A DNA stretch of 64,000 nt from Litchfieldia sinesaloumensis (GTDB taxonomy: Bacteria; Bacillota; Bacilli; Bacillales; Bacillaceae_L), in the NCBI RefSeq assembly GCF_900156865.1, contig NZ_LT732529.1:2386047-2450046 (forward strand). Direction: 5' to 3'. Shown piece after piece: positions 9,090 to 18,011 of the stretch. A model generated the notes under the pieces. That model saw only the letters and a list, made by a program, of their open reading frames with translations. It made no database searches and was not told the DNA's origin. Each line of letters starts with the position of its first letter. Position 1 is the first letter of the stretch. The translations under genes were made by a program, and so were the position numbers.

Positions 9090-9728
9090 ATGATTGTAGA
9101 AGAAATTATGAAGAAGATTGTTACAACTTTATCACCCAAGGATACGATTTCTACTGCCATAAAAATAATGGACGATAAAAAAATTAGACATATTCCGATC
9201 GTAGATGCACATCAGCATGTGATTGGACTGATAAGTGACCGTGATATACGGGACGCGAAGCCCTCCATCCTTGACTTTACAAACCAAGATAAAAATCTGG
9301 ATACCCCGGTAAAAGAGATTATGGTAAAAGACGTAATAACCGGGCATCCATTAGATTTTGTTGAAGAAATTTCTGCCGTCTTTTCACAACACCGTATCGG
9401 CTGTCTACCCATTGAGACTAATGGTAAATTAGTTGGGATTATTACAGAGACTGATTTACTTCATACATTTGCACAATTAACTGGTGCAAATCAACCAGGC
9501 TCTCAGCTTGAAATAAAGGTACCAAATCGTGCTGGGACATTAGCAGAGGTTATAAATGTGATTAAAGACCATAATGTCAATATCCACAGTGTTCTAGTCT
9601 ATCCTGATAAGGACATTCAATTTAAGATTCTTGCACTACGAATTCAAACGATGAATCCAACTAAAATCGTTGAAAATCTAAAAAATGAAGGCTACAACGT
9701 ATTGTGGCCAAATATATCAGGGTTTTAA
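9090..9728 (+). CDS. acuB: Acetoin utilization protein AcuB (CBS-CBS-ACT)
   Basis: A 212-aa probable regulator with two N-terminal CBS motifs (about residues 1-60 and 70-130, ending in ITETDLLHTF) and a C-terminal ACT domain (about 138-210, starting LEIKVPNRAGTLAEV). CBS pairs typically bind adenine nucleotides, so it may sense energy state and tune the AcuA/AcuC cycle, but its exact role is not established. AAAGGGGGATTCAA upstream gives a clear ribosome site. It ends 2 nt before the acuC start codon, which suggests translational coupling. Confidence 0.93.
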   Translation: MIVEEIMKKIVTTLSPKDTISTAIKIMDDKKIRHIPIVDAHQHVIGLISDRDIRDAKPSILDFTNQDKNLDTPVKEIMVKDVITGHPLDFVEEISAVFSQHRIGCLPIETNGKLVGIITETDLLHTFAQLTGANQPGSQLEIKVPNRAGTLAEVINVIKDHNVNIHSVLVYPDKDIQFKILALRIQTMNPTKIVENLKNEGYNVLWPNISGF

Positions 9729-9730
9729 TC

Positions 9731-10885
9731 ATGACAAAAGAAGCTGTCTTTGTCTATTCGGACCAGTTGTTAAAATATCGATTTAGTCATGATCACCCCT
9801 TCAACCAGACAAGGGTAAAACTTACATACGACTTATTAAAGAGTTTGAACTTATTGGATGACTCTTCTATCATACCACCCAGAATCGCGACGGATGAAGA
9901 ACTGGAGCTAGTACATGACCCTAGCTTTATCCAAGCAGTTAAATTAGCTGGTGAAGGAAGACTCACAGAAGAAAAAGCAGGGAGCTATGGAATTGGCACA
10001 GAGGATACGCCTATTTTTCCTGGAATGCACGAAGCAAGTGCATTATTAGTGGGCGCTACGCTCACCGCGGTTGACCACGTAATGTCTGGCCAATCCAAAC
10101 ATGCACTTAATCTAGGTGGAGGATTACATCACGGCTTCCGTGGAAAAGCTTCAGGATTTTGTGTTTATAATGATAGTTCTGTAGCCATTCGCTATATGCA
10201 AAAAAAATATAATGTAAAGGTCCTTTATGTTGATACGGATGCCCATCATGGTGATGGCGTACAATGGACTTTTTATGACGATCCAAATGTATGTACACTT
10301 TCAATCCATGAGACAGGGCGTTATCTTTTTCCTGGTACGGGAAGTGTGACTGAAAGAGGTTCTGGAAAGGGCTATGGGTATTCTTTTAATATACCTTTAG
10401 ACGCTTTCACTGAAGATGAGTCATGGTTAGCTGCATACACTACAGCTTTTAAAGAGGTAACAGAATTTTTCAAACCTGATGTCATCTTTACTCAAAATGG
10501 TGTGGATTCACATTATTATGATCCGTTAACCCATTTATCAGCAACAATGAAAATCTATCGTGAAATCCCAAAACTTGCTCATGAGCTTGCCCATCAATAT
10601 TGTGATGGACGGTGGATTGCAGTTGGAGGGGGTGGTTACGATATATGGAGAGTCGTACCCAGAGCCTGGTCACTTATTTGGCTTGAAATGATTGAAAAGG
10701 CAGACATTAATGGACCACTTCCAAGTGAATGGATTAATAAATGGCAACCAAAATCAAAGTTTCCACTCCCGGCATACTGGGATGATGAACCAAATATCTA
10801 TCCTCCAATTCCTAGAAAAGCGGAAATTGAAGAAAAAAATGCCCTAACGGTTACAAAATCACTATATCCTATACGAAATAAATAA
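9731..10885 (+). CDS. acuC: Acetoin utilization protein AcuC (AcsA deacetylase)
   Basis: Zn-dependent class I histone-deacetylase-like amidohydrolase that reactivates acetylated AcsA. The 384-aa protein carries family motifs: GGGLHHGF (tandem His of the charge relay), DTDAHHGDGVQ (zinc-site Asp and His) and a C-terminal GGGGYD. I chose ATG 9731, two bases after the acuB stop. The longer ORF start at 9704 would overlap acuB and add nine residues absent from homologues. The ribosome site is weak, which fits coupling to acuB. In B. subtilis the motPS stator genes follow; here a terminator and convergent ccpA follow instead. Confidence 0.95.
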   Translation: MTKEAVFVYSDQLLKYRFSHDHPFNQTRVKLTYDLLKSLNLLDDSSIIPPRIATDEELELVHDPSFIQAVKLAGEGRLTEEKAGSYGIGTEDTPIFPGMHEASALLVGATLTAVDHVMSGQSKHALNLGGGLHHGFRGKASGFCVYNDSSVAIRYMQKKYNVKVLYVDTDAHHGDGVQWTFYDDPNVCTLSIHETGRYLFPGTGSVTERGSGKGYGYSFNIPLDAFTEDESWLAAYTTAFKEVTEFFKPDVIFTQNGVDSHYYDPLTHLSATMKIYREIPKLAHELAHQYCDGRWIAVGGGGYDIWRVVPRAWSLIWLEMIEKADINGPLPSEWINKWQPKSKFPLPAYWDDEPNIYPPIPRKAEIEEKNALTVTKSLYPIRNK

Positions 10886-10909
10886 AAACACGGCATAAGC
10901 CGTGTTTTT
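10886..10909. terminator. Bidirectional terminator between acuC and ccpA
   Basis: AAACACGGC (10886-10894), ATAA loop, GCCGTGTTT (10899-10907), with flanking A and T runs. It immediately follows the acuC stop. Confidence 0.85.
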
Positions 10910-10941
10910 ACTCTTTAAAAGATAAGAAAGTATATCATTTT

Positions 10942-11943
10942 TTATTGTTTTGTAGAGTTTCTGAACTCAATACGATGTGGTAGCACCACGATTTGTTCAT
11001 CAACATTTTCTTTGTTCATTAACTTCGTTAATAGTCTCATTGCAACTGCACCGATATCATACATTGGTTGTACGACAGATGTTAGCTGAGGACGTACCAT
11101 TAGTGCTAGACGAGTATTATCGAATCCGATTACCTCTAGGTCATTCGGAATTGAGTACCCAAGGTCTTGAGCACTGTGAATTACACCTAATGCCATTTCA
11201 TCCGTACCTACAAATATCGCTGTTGGTTTGTCAGCTAATTCATGAATTTTCTCAAAGCCTTCAATACCTGAATCATATGTGTAATCACCTTCGATTACAT
11301 ATTCTTCGTTGTAAGAAAGGCCCGCATCTTCAATTGCTCGTTTAAATCCTGCTAATTTCTTTTCTCCATTAACCGGCTCATTAAGTGGGCCACTAATATA
11401 TGCGATTTTCTTATGGCCTCTTTCAGCTAATTCGGTTACAGCATCATATGCAGCCTGCTCAACATCAATGGTTACAGATGGAACTGTATTTGTACTTTCA
11501 ACTGAACCAGCCAAAACAATTGGTGCAGGTGACTTATCGAATTCCTCAACATGTTCTTTCGTAATATTTCCACTCATGAATACAATACCATCCACCTGTT
11601 TTCCAAGCATTGTATTTAAAAGGTGAAACTCTTTATCCTTGTTTTGATCAGAGTTACTAAGGATAATATTGTACTTATACATTGTAGCGATATCCTCAAT
11701 TCCTCGAGCCAATTCTGAATAAAAGATATTAGAGATATCAGGAATGATTACCCCAACAGTTGTTGTCTTTTTACTAGCTAGTCCACGTGCAACAGCATTT
11801 GGACGATAGCCTAGTCGATCAATCGCTTCTAATACCTTTTTTCTAGTTGTTGGCTTTACATTTGGATTTCCATTAACAACACGAGATACGGTCGCCATAG
11901 ATACATTAGCTTCCCTCGCTACATCATAGATTGTCACATTCAT
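10942..11943 (-). CDS. ccpA: Catabolite control protein CcpA
   Basis: LacI/GalR-family master regulator of carbon catabolite repression. It binds cre sites with HPr-Ser46-P. 333 aa: N-terminal LacI helix-turn-helix (about residues 2-25, [19 protein letters not shown]), hinge helix around 46-58 ([13 protein letters not shown]), then the periplasmic-binding-like effector core. The N-terminal 80 residues are nearly identical to B. subtilis CcpA. The start at 11943 has AAGGAGT at 11957-11951, 7 nt upstream. A GTG at 11952 lies inside this ribosome site and is rejected. An upstream TTGACA-like element is visible on the minus strand near 12012-12007, but no clear -10 at correct spacing. Confidence 0.97.
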   Translation of the reverse strand: MNVTIYDVAREANVSMATVSRVVNGNPNVKPTTRKKVLEAIDRLGYRPNAVARGLASKKTTTVGVIIPDISNIFYSELARGIEDIATMYKYNIILSNSDQNKDKEFHLLNTMLGKQVDGIVFMSGNITKEHVEEFDKSPAPIVLAGSVESTNTVPSVTIDVEQAAYDAVTELAERGHKKIAYISGPLNEPVNGEKKLAGFKRAIEDAGLSYNEEYVIEGDYTYDSGIEGFEKIHELADKPTAIFVGTDEMALGVIHSAQDLGYSIPNDLEVIGFDNTRLALMVRPQLTSVVQPMYDIGAVAMRLLTKLMNKENVDEQIVVLPHRIEFRNSTKQ

Positions 11944-12027
11944 TGACAGCACTCCTTATTTCAAGTTACCTCTTATATGTAGTATGAACTGTTTTATACA
12001 AACAAATGTCAATTTAGCTCACTTTAT

Positions 12028-12115
12028 GAGGAAGTCAAAAAATCGGAAGTAAAATGACGCATCAAATCTCAGCATTTTTATTCGAAGCGGTCATTTTTTA
12101 TCCTCTTTTTGAACA
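12028..12115. repeat. Short copy of the TTCAAAAAG-ended intergenic repeat
   Basis: Begins GAGGAAGTCAAAAAATCGG and ends ATCCTCTTTTTGAACA, matching both ends of the larger element at 20496-20750. Internal AAAATGAC and GTCATTTT can also pair. 88 bp, upstream of ccpA. Non-coding. Confidence 0.5.
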
Positions 12116-12198
12116 TTTATTATCTAGAATATCATACGACACTTACAAATCAAGGGCAATGACTTTGTGCATTTTTTAACAATTTCGTTACAAAATCT

Positions 12199-12230
12199 AA
12201 AAAACCCCCTACTTTAGTCGCAGGAGGTTT
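12199..12230 (-). terminator. Terminator of aroA
   Basis: On the minus strand AAACCTCCT pairs with AGGGGGTTT (GU pairs included), followed by a T run (12204-12199). It lies just after the aroA stop. Confidence 0.75.
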
Positions 12231-12238
12231 AATGAAAA

Positions 12239-13315
12239 CTATACACGAACGGCTTGAGTTGCCTTAAGTTCTGTAATCCATTTTTCAAATTGATCAAAAT
12301 CCATTTGCTGTGCTGAATCTGATAAAGCAATTGCTGGATCTGGATGTACCTCCGCCATAACACCATCTGCTCCAATAGCTAGAGCTGCTTTTGCACATGG
12401 TAATAATAAATCACGACGGCCAGTAGAGTGTGTTACATCAACAAATACTGGTAAGTGTGTTTCTTGTTTCAAGATTGGAACCGCTGAAATATCTAGAGTA
12501 TTACGAGTTGCCTTTTCGTAAGTACGGATACCTCTTTCACAAAGAATGATTTGGTCATTACCTTGAGATATGATATATTCAGCCGCATTAACGAACTCAT
12601 CAAGCGTTGCAGCTAATCCACGTTTTAATAATACAGGCTTTTTAACAGAACCTGCTGCTTTTAACAGTTCAAAGTTCTGCATGTTACGTGCACCGATTTG
12701 TATTACATCAATGTAATCACATGCTACTTCTACATCAGCTGGATTTACAATTTCGCTGATAACAGCCATGCCCGTTTCGTCTGCAACACGTTTTAATATC
12801 TTTAATCCCTCAAGACCTAATCCTTGGAAATCATAAGGAGATGTTCTTGGCTTAAACGCACCACCACGAAGTAGACGCAATCCATACTTCTTCGCTTCTT
12901 GTGCAACTGCTACTGTTTGCTCATAGCTTTCAACCGCACATGGTCCAACGATGAACTGCTGTGCACCATTGCCAATTTTCACACCTTTTACTTCAACAAT
13001 TGTATCTTCAGGTTTTTTCTTACGTGAAACAAGAAGTGCTTTACGGTGATCATCTTCTTGGATCTCTAAGCCTGCTTTAAAAATTTCTTTAAATATATGT
13101 TGAATGGTTGATGTCTCGAAAGGACCTTCGTTATTTTCTAATATAGAATTTAACATATCTCTTTCACGTACAGGATCATAACGATTAACACCTTGTGCCT
13201 CTTTCACTTTCCCGATTTCTTGAACCAATTTACCACGTTCACTAATAAGTTTAAGAATTTCAAGATTAATTTCTTCCACTCTTCCACGTAGATTATCTAA
13301 TTCTACTTTGCTCAT
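12239..13315 (-). CDS. aroA: Chorismate mutase / DAHP synthase fusion (AroA)
   Basis: Bifunctional entry enzyme of the aromatic pathway. Residues about 1-90 form an AroQ-type chorismate mutase ([16 protein letters not shown], then RERDML), which in B. subtilis acts mainly as the chorismate/prephenate feedback sensor. Residues about 105-358 form the class I-beta DAHP synthase, condensing PEP with erythrose-4-phosphate ([38 protein letters not shown]). 358 aa, as in B. subtilis. The start at 13315 has GGAGAAAGGAAG upstream. The longer ORF from 13354 would add 13 residues spanning that ribosome site. Followed by its own terminator, then ccpA in the same direction. Confidence 0.97.
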   Translation of the reverse strand: MSKVELDNLRGRVEEINLEILKLISERGKLVQEIGKVKEAQGVNRYDPVRERDMLNSILENNEGPFETSTIQHIFKEIFKAGLEIQEDDHRKALLVSRKKKPEDTIVEVKGVKIGNGAQQFIVGPCAVESYEQTVAVAQEAKKYGLRLLRGGAFKPRTSPYDFQGLGLEGLKILKRVADETGMAVISEIVNPADVEVACDYIDVIQIGARNMQNFELLKAAGSVKKPVLLKRGLAATLDEFVNAAEYIISQGNDQIILCERGIRTYEKATRNTLDISAVPILKQETHLPVFVDVTHSTGRRDLLLPCAKAALAIGADGVMAEVHPDPAIALSDSAQQMDFDQFEKWITELKATQAVRV

Positions 13316-13394
13316 CTCTCTCTTCCTTTCTCCAGCCAAAGTTTTAAGTCGCAATTTAAACGAAAATATGATATATTTTTAGTAATTAGAATTC

Positions 13395-13423
13395 ATTATA
13401 AACGAAGTTTTTCATTATGTCAC
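13395..13423 (-). promoter_or_regulatory. Predicted sigma-A promoter of aroA
   Basis: GTGACA (13423-13418) and TATAAT (13400-13395) on the minus strand, 17-bp spacer. This gives a leader of about 75 nt before the aroA start. Confidence 0.6.
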
Positions 13424-13530
13424 TAAAAACTTTATTACCTAAACGCTTTTAAGCAATAAAGTATTGTATGATAAGCAACAAGATATGTGATTAATCGAAG
13501 AGCCTTTTTGATAAAATAATTTTCTGCATA

Positions 13531-13561
13531 AAAAATCCATGGCTACTAACCATGGACTTTT
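13531..13561 (-). terminator. Terminator of the ytxG-ytxH-brxC operon
   Basis: TCCATGG pairs with CCATGGA around a 7-nt loop. A-rich on the plus-strand left side, so a T run follows in the minus direction. It abuts the brxC stop. Confidence 0.8.
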
Positions 13562-13562
13562 T

Positions 13563-13889
13563 TTATTTACCTGCAGCTACTAATGATTCTTTTGTAATAT
13601 TTCGGTGAGATGTATCCCATTTTACTTTTCCACCCTCAAATAGAAGAGCCTGTGGTGACTCATGTTTAATTTCAAAGGTTTCAGCAATGTAATTAGATAG
13701 CTCTTTTGCCTCCTGAACATATAGATAGTAGCTTGGTACATCTCCATGCTCTGCTGTAAATTGTTCATACTCATCAAAAGCAGCCTTACTAATAGGGCAC
13801 GTTAAACTGTGCTTGATAAAAATAAATTTATTTTCATTTTCAAGTACTTGGTTAAATTCTTCAATTGTTTCTACTTTTGTCTTCCCCAT
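13563..13889 (-). CDS. brxC: Monothiol bacilliredoxin BrxC (YtxJ)
   Basis: 108-aa thioredoxin-fold protein of the YtxJ family, now known as a bacilliredoxin that removes bacillithiol from proteins. The active-site motif is LTCPIS near residues 29-34: a single Cys where thioredoxins have CxxC. Downstream YYLYVQEAKELSN and HESPQALLF match B. subtilis YtxJ. AGGAG lies 9 nt before the start. Last gene of the minus-strand operon ytxG-ytxH-brxC; 15 nt separate it from ytxH. Confidence 0.92.
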   Translation of the reverse strand: MGKTKVETIEEFNQVLENENKFIFIKHSLTCPISKAAFDEYEQFTAEHGDVPSYYLYVQEAKELSNYIAETFEIKHESPQALLFEGGKVKWDTSHRNITKESLVAAGK

Positions 13890-13904
13890 ATTTTACATCT
13901 CCTA

Positions 13905-14309
13905 TTAATTAGTTGTTTGCGTATTGTTCTCAGCTTCAGTTAAGGCTTTCTGGGCTTCAGCAAGCTTCTCTTGAAATAACTCTTCACTTGCCACATCTAC
14001 ATTCGGATTTTCCTGTGTTACTTCTGCAGTCTCTTGTTCTTGTTGTTCTTGTTGTTCTTGTTGAGCTACAGAATCGTACTCTGTAGTTGGAACTTTAAAA
14101 TCTTTTACCTTTGTTATAATTTGATTAGATTGTTCTGAAATGGTTTTAGATAAGGAATTTGTTTTCTCTTTAACAACAGAAGCTTGATCATTAATCTGCC
14201 TGCGTAATTCTTGTCCTGTTTTTGGAGCTAGAAATAGGGCTGTTGCAGCACCAACCGCCGCACCAACAATTGTACCTAAAATAAAGTTTGAACCATTATT
14301 TTTTCCCAT
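13905..14309 (-). CDS. ytxH: YtxH-family general stress protein
   Basis: 134 aa. The N-terminus (about residues 5-28) has one Gly/Ala-rich hydrophobic segment ending FLAPKTGQELRRQI, the hallmark of the YtxH/GvpP family, followed by a long hydrophilic, probably helical region. A QEQ-rich stretch (DNA 14031-14063) is encoded by an in-frame 9-bp repeat and could vary in length. In B. subtilis ytxGHJ is induced by stress (sigma-B) and at stationary phase (sigma-H). The biochemical role is unknown; probably membrane-associated. Confidence 0.88.
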   Translation of the reverse strand: MGKNNGSNFILGTIVGAAVGAATALFLAPKTGQELRRQINDQASVVKEKTNSLSKTISEQSNQIITKVKDFKVPTTEYDSVAQQEQQEQQEQETAEVTQENPNVDVASEELFQEKLAEAQKALTEAENNTQTTN

Positions 14310-14323
14310 TGTAATCCCCTTTC

Positions 14324-14761
14324 TTAATTCATTAAGTTTTTGTCTTGCTTTTGTTTCTTATCTTTCCATTTATCCCAGATCTCTATTACGGCATTCCCTA
14401 CTTGGACAACCTGTGAGATTTTGGTTTTATTTTTTTCCAACTGAACAGCAACTTCTTCTGTTACATTACCAACAGATTTATTGAAACGTTGCAACGAAGT
14501 TCCGACATCCTTTACAGCATCAACAACTGTATTTAGACTTTCAGACTTCTGCTGAATATCTTCTGCTAGTTGATTTGTTTTATGCAGAAGGGCTGTTGTT
14601 TCACTTGTGACACCTTCCATCTGTTTCTCTAACCCAGATAACGTCCCAGCAACATTATCCAATGTATTTTGCAAGGAACGGAGCGTTTTGGAGAGATAAA
14701 TAACTAAAATTAAAAATGCTACTGCAATAACTGCAACACTTATGTACACAATTAGAATCAT
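14324..14761 (-). CDS. ytxG: YtxG, DUF948 membrane protein
   Basis: 145 aa with one N-terminal transmembrane helix (about residues 2-24), then a long coiled-coil-like segment rich in T, E, K and L (residues 25-125), as in the DUF948 family. Function unknown; a general stress protein in B. subtilis. The ribosome site AAGGAGGTG is strong, 8 nt before ATG. First gene of ytxGH-brxC, with ytxH starting 14 nt after its stop. Confidence 0.88.
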   Translation of the reverse strand: MILIVYISVAVIAVAFLILVIYLSKTLRSLQNTLDNVAGTLSGLEKQMEGVTSETTALLHKTNQLAEDIQQKSESLNTVVDAVKDVGTSLQRFNKSVGNVTEEVAVQLEKNKTKISQVVQVGNAVIEIWDKWKDKKQKQDKNLMN

Positions 14762-14845
14762 TCGTGATGCACCTCCTTCTATCTTTCTTACCCGTTTTCA
14801 CCGATATTAATCATATTTATCCTAATCATATTACTCCCATTGTTT

Positions 14846-14875
14846 TACTTTCGACAATAACCTCTGAAATCCTCT
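14846..14875 (-). promoter_or_regulatory. Possible sigma-H promoter of ytxGH-brxC
   Basis: On the minus strand AGAGGATTT (14875-14867) fits the sigma-H -35 consensus RnAGGAwWW. GTCGAAAGTA (14855-14846) loosely fits the -10 RnnGAATww. The B. subtilis operon is sigma-H and sigma-B dependent. I could not find a convincing sigma-B GTTTAA/GGGTAT pair. Weak prediction. Confidence 0.3.
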
Positions 14876-14973
14876 ATGAAATTTTTTACCGACAATGAAA
14901 TTGATAAACAATTTTCATGTTTTCGGTTACAATAGGATTGTACATAAGCTTATAAAAGATGGAGGCATTAAAC

Positions 14974-16089
14974 ATGAAAGATTCACGTATTGAAACACTA
15001 GCTCGAAATTTAATTAATTATTCAGTACGCCTCGGGAAGGGCGAAAAAGTATTAATTGAAAATTTTGGTTTACAGCGCGAACTCGTGATTGCACTTGTAA
15101 ATGAAGCCTATAAAGCAGGTGGATATCCATTTGTATCGTTAAAAGATCACCAAGTAAACAGAGCTCTTTTGCTTGGAGCGCAAGAGCCACAGTTTGATAT
15201 GCAAGCCGATTTCGAAGCAAATGTTATGAGTAATATGGATGCCTATATTGGCTTAAGATCTGGTGATAACATAAATGAGTTAGCGGACGTTCCAGATGAT
15301 AAAATGAAGATTGAAGGCAAAACCATAGGTAAAAAAGTACATCGGGACATTCGTGTACCGAAAACCAAATGGGTGGTTCTACGTTATCCAAATTCTTCAA
15401 TGGCCCAACTTGCCAAGATGAGTACGGAAGCGTTTGAAGACTTTTATTTCAATGTGTGTAATCTTGACTACGGTAAAATGAGCAATGCAATGGATGCACT
15501 TGTGGAGCTTATGAACAAGACCGATAAAGTTCAACTAACAGGTCCTGGTACTGACCTTACGTTCTCGATAAAAGGAATCAAAGCTATTAAATGTGCAGGT
15601 GAAATGAATATTCCTGATGGTGAAGTATATACTGCGCCTGTTCGTGATTCTATAAATGGAACATTAACCTATAATACTCCTTCACCATACCAAGGTTTTA
15701 CGTTCGAAAATGTTTCACTTACTTTTAAAGATGGTAAAATTGTTGAGGCAACAGCGAACGATAATGAACGTATCAATAAGATTCTTGATACCGACGAAGG
15801 TGCACGTTATATCGGTGAATTCGCTATTGGTGTTAATCCTTATATCCAGCACCCTATGCAGGATATTCTGTTTGACGAAAAGATTGATGGAAGTTTCCAC
15901 TTCACACCTGGCCAAGCCTATGATGATGCTTATAACGGAAACAACTCAAATATCCACTGGGATATGGTAAATATCCAGCGTCCAGAATATGGTGGCGGAG
16001 AAATTTACTTTGATGACGTCCTCATTCGTAAGGATGGTCGTTTCGTCATCCCTGAATTAGAACCACTGAATCCAGAAAATCTTAAATAA
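14974..16089 (+). CDS. M29-family metallo-aminopeptidase
   Basis: Broad-specificity cytosolic aminopeptidase of the M29 (AmpS/AP-T) family, 371 aa and thus slightly shorter than the roughly 410-aa AmpS of B. subtilis. Family features: the N-terminal LINYSVRLGKGEKVLIE, central TDLTFSIKG and INGTLTYN, and a C-terminal cluster with EFAIGVNP, GSFHFTPGQAY and NIHWDMV, where the metal-binding Glu/His/Asp residues are expected. The start at 14974 is 8 nt after GGAGG (14961-14965). The ORF extension to 14959 runs into that ribosome site. Monocistronic; divergent from ytxG, followed by a repeat element and then a terminator. Confidence 0.9.
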   Translation: MKDSRIETLARNLINYSVRLGKGEKVLIENFGLQRELVIALVNEAYKAGGYPFVSLKDHQVNRALLLGAQEPQFDMQADFEANVMSNMDAYIGLRSGDNINELADVPDDKMKIEGKTIGKKVHRDIRVPKTKWVVLRYPNSSMAQLAKMSTEAFEDFYFNVCNLDYGKMSNAMDALVELMNKTDKVQLTGPGTDLTFSIKGIKAIKCAGEMNIPDGEVYTAPVRDSINGTLTYNTPSPYQGFTFENVSLTFKDGKIVEATANDNERINKILDTDEGARYIGEFAIGVNPYIQHPMQDILFDEKIDGSFHFTPGQAYDDAYNGNNSNIHWDMVNIQRPEYGGGEIYFDDVLIRKDGRFVIPELEPLNPENLK

Positions 16090-16095
16090 AATTGA

Positions 16096-16279
16096 AATGC
16101 GCAAGCGCCTTGATAGAGGAACGTCGACTAACTACTGCCACGTCCTGTGGCAAACGTCGACGTCAGCACTTCATGTGCAAGTCCGACAAGCATAAGACAA
16201 GTCGGCGAGAAGGTTGCACTTTAACCTTCTTGACGGATTGGCTTATGACCTCGAGGGGCTAGGCGCTGGAGCTGGACAT
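16096..16279. repeat. Family-A intergenic repeat, copy 1
   Basis: Begins GAAATGCGCAAGCGCC and ends GGCGCTGGAGCTGGACA. The core contains CGTCGACTAACTA..CCACGTCCTGTGG and an internal hairpin (AGAAGGTT/AACCTTCT). The same start, core and end recur at 56699-56919. Non-coding, GC-richer than its surroundings, between the M29 gene and its terminator. Confidence 0.7.
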
Positions 16280-16283
16280 AATT

Positions 16284-16319
16284 AAAAGACCTTGCGGTTA
16301 AATCGCAAGGTCCTTTTTG
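16284..16319. terminator. Bidirectional terminator between M29 aminopeptidase gene and murC
   Basis: GACCTTGCG (16288-16296) pairs with CGCAAGGTC (16304-16312). A run on the left, TTTTT on the right. Confidence 0.88.
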
Positions 16320-16325
16320 TTTTGA

Positions 16326-17624
16326 TTATAGGATTTCCTTTTCATAGGCGTTTTGAAACTTTTGAATATCGCCTGCCCCCATGAATATTAAAACGCTGTT
16401 TTCATGGTTTTTAAGTATTGCTGTATTATCTTCTTGAATTAACTCAGCACCCGGGATTTTCCCTTGCAAATCTGCAATAGATAGTTCACCTTTGTTCTCG
16501 CGGGCTGAACCAAATATATCACATAGGTACACCTGGTCTGCCTTTGCTAAACTTGAAGCAAAATCATCTAAAAACGTTTGCGTTCTTGTGAACGTATGTG
16601 GTTGGAAAATCGCCACAATTTCACGTTCCGGATATTTTTGACGTGCCGCTTCAATAGTCGCATTAATCTCAGTAGGATGGTGAGCATAATCATCAATTAA
16701 GATTTGGGATCCCACTCGTTTTTCTGAGAACCGGCGCTTCACACCTTGGAAGCTTAATAATTGCTCTTGAATAATTGACACATCAATATTTTCATAATGA
16801 CATAATGCAATTACCCCTAATGCGTTTAACACATTGTGGTTTCCATATCCATTGATTGAAAAGCTTGCAAAAAAGGTATTACGAACAAACACATCGAAAG
16901 TAGTGCCTTCCGTGCTTTTTTGGATATTGCGCGCTTGAAAATCATTTTCTTCGCCAAAGCCATAAAACACAACAGGAACTTTGGTTTGAATGCTTTGAAG
17001 ATATTCATCATCTCCACAAGCAATGATCCCTTTTTTAACCTGAAGTGCCATTTCCTGAAAGGCATTAAATACATCTTCAACATTTGCAAAATAATCTGGA
17101 TGGTCAAAATCAATATTCGTCATAATTGCATAGTCAGGGTGATAACTTAAAAAATGCCTTCTGTATTCACATGCTTCAAAAACAAAATATTTATTATTCT
17201 CTGATCCCTTTCCACTTCCATCTCCAATTAAATAAGAAGTGGGCTCTGCTCCCTGCATTACATGTGCAAGTAAGCCTGTCGTAGATGTTTTCCCATGGGA
17301 GCCTGTTACAGCTACACTCGTGTATTTTTTCATAAATTCACCTAAGAAACGGTGATATCGAATAACAGGTAGCCCCATTTCAGTTGCTTTCGCTATTTCT
17401 TCATGAGTATCAGGAAAGGCATTTCCAGCAATGACTGTAAGACCTTCATGAATATTTCCCTCGTTAAAAGGTAAAATTTTTATTCCTCTTTGCTCTAAAG
17501 GTTGCTGTGTGAAATAAAACTTTTCATGGTCAGACCCTTGAACGTCGTAATTCATGTCATGAAGTATCTGTGCCAATGAACTCATGCCAGTACCTTTGAT
17601 TCCAACGAAGTGGTAAACTGTCAT
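16326..17624 (-). CDS. murC: UDP-N-acetylmuramate--L-alanine ligase MurC
   Basis: ATP-dependent ligase adding the first peptide residue to UDP-MurNAc in cytosolic peptidoglycan precursor synthesis. 432 aa, as in B. subtilis. The N-terminal dinucleotide-binding-like motif is [12 protein letters not shown] (about residues 6-17). The ATP loop is [12 protein letters not shown] (about 106-117). [17 protein letters not shown] and [10 protein letters not shown] are Mur-family signatures. ATG 17624 is preceded by GGAGG 8 nt upstream. The six-residue extension to 17642 overlaps the ribosome site. Confidence 0.97.
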   Translation of the reverse strand: MTVYHFVGIKGTGMSSLAQILHDMNYDVQGSDHEKFYFTQQPLEQRGIKILPFNEGNIHEGLTVIAGNAFPDTHEEIAKATEMGLPVIRYHRFLGEFMKKYTSVAVTGSHGKTSTTGLLAHVMQGAEPTSYLIGDGSGKGSENNKYFVFEACEYRRHFLSYHPDYAIMTNIDFDHPDYFANVEDVFNAFQEMALQVKKGIIACGDDEYLQSIQTKVPVVFYGFGEENDFQARNIQKSTEGTTFDVFVRNTFFASFSINGYGNHNVLNALGVIALCHYENIDVSIIQEQLLSFQGVKRRFSEKRVGSQILIDDYAHHPTEINATIEAARQKYPEREIVAIFQPHTFTRTQTFLDDFASSLAKADQVYLCDIFGSARENKGELSIADLQGKIPGAELIQEDNTAILKNHENSVLIFMGAGDIQKFQNAYEKEIL

Positions 17625-17692
17625 ATAAAGAACCTCCAACAATGTCTATCTGTAAGACAGTATATGAAATTCATCTAGTTTTGATAATTGTA

Positions 17693-17774
17693 CCCATGAT
17701 TCTTGAGATGGGTGCTAATGAAAAACATTGACTTTTATGTATATACAATCATCTCACATTTCTTCATTATAGCA
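17693..17774 (-). promoter_or_regulatory. murC extended -10 promoter and leader hairpin
   Basis: On the minus strand TGCTATAAT (17774-17766) is a perfect extended -10. The leader to murC (about 135 nt) contains a hairpin, ACCCAT (17693-17698) pairing with ATGGGT (17709-17714). No T run follows it, so it is not an obvious terminator. The rest of the 360-bp interval up to sftA (17775-17984) shows nothing recognisable. Confidence 0.45.
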
Positions 17775-17984
17775 CTAATCAATGATGAAGACCATTACGA
17801 AAAAGTAACTAGAAATAGTCACACAAAATGAGGATTGTCCTATTAATTAACAAACTTATAGAACGAATTACCCTTATTATGAACGTAGGTTGTTTGAATT
17901 AACCGAGTAGGAGAATCATTTTTAGCTATTTTAAATAGGTTTATTCAAGCCGTTCTTCCTAGTTATTATTTATTCTCTAAAAGC

Positions 17985-18011
17985 AAAAAGCTGATAACAA
18001 TTGTTATCAGC
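17985..18011 (-). terminator. Terminator of sftA overlapping its stop codon
   Basis: A near-perfect 22-bp palindrome GCTGATAAC-AATT-GTTATCAGC (17990-18011), with a T run on its minus-strand 3' side. The sftA stop (18009-18007) lies inside the stem. Confidence 0.8.

Noticed and set aside
9132-9412. Antisense ORFs within acuB
   Set aside because: Shadows of the acuB frame; no start signals.
11950-11952. GTG start three codons upstream for ccpA
   Set aside because: It lies within the AAGGAGTG ribosome site of the ATG at 11943.
14035-14065. Possible CRISPR-like short repeat
   Set aside because: It is a 9-bp coding repeat in ytxH with no spacers.
16826-17150. Overlapping ORFs inside murC
   Set aside because: Alternative-frame shadows of a highly conserved gene, without ribosome sites.
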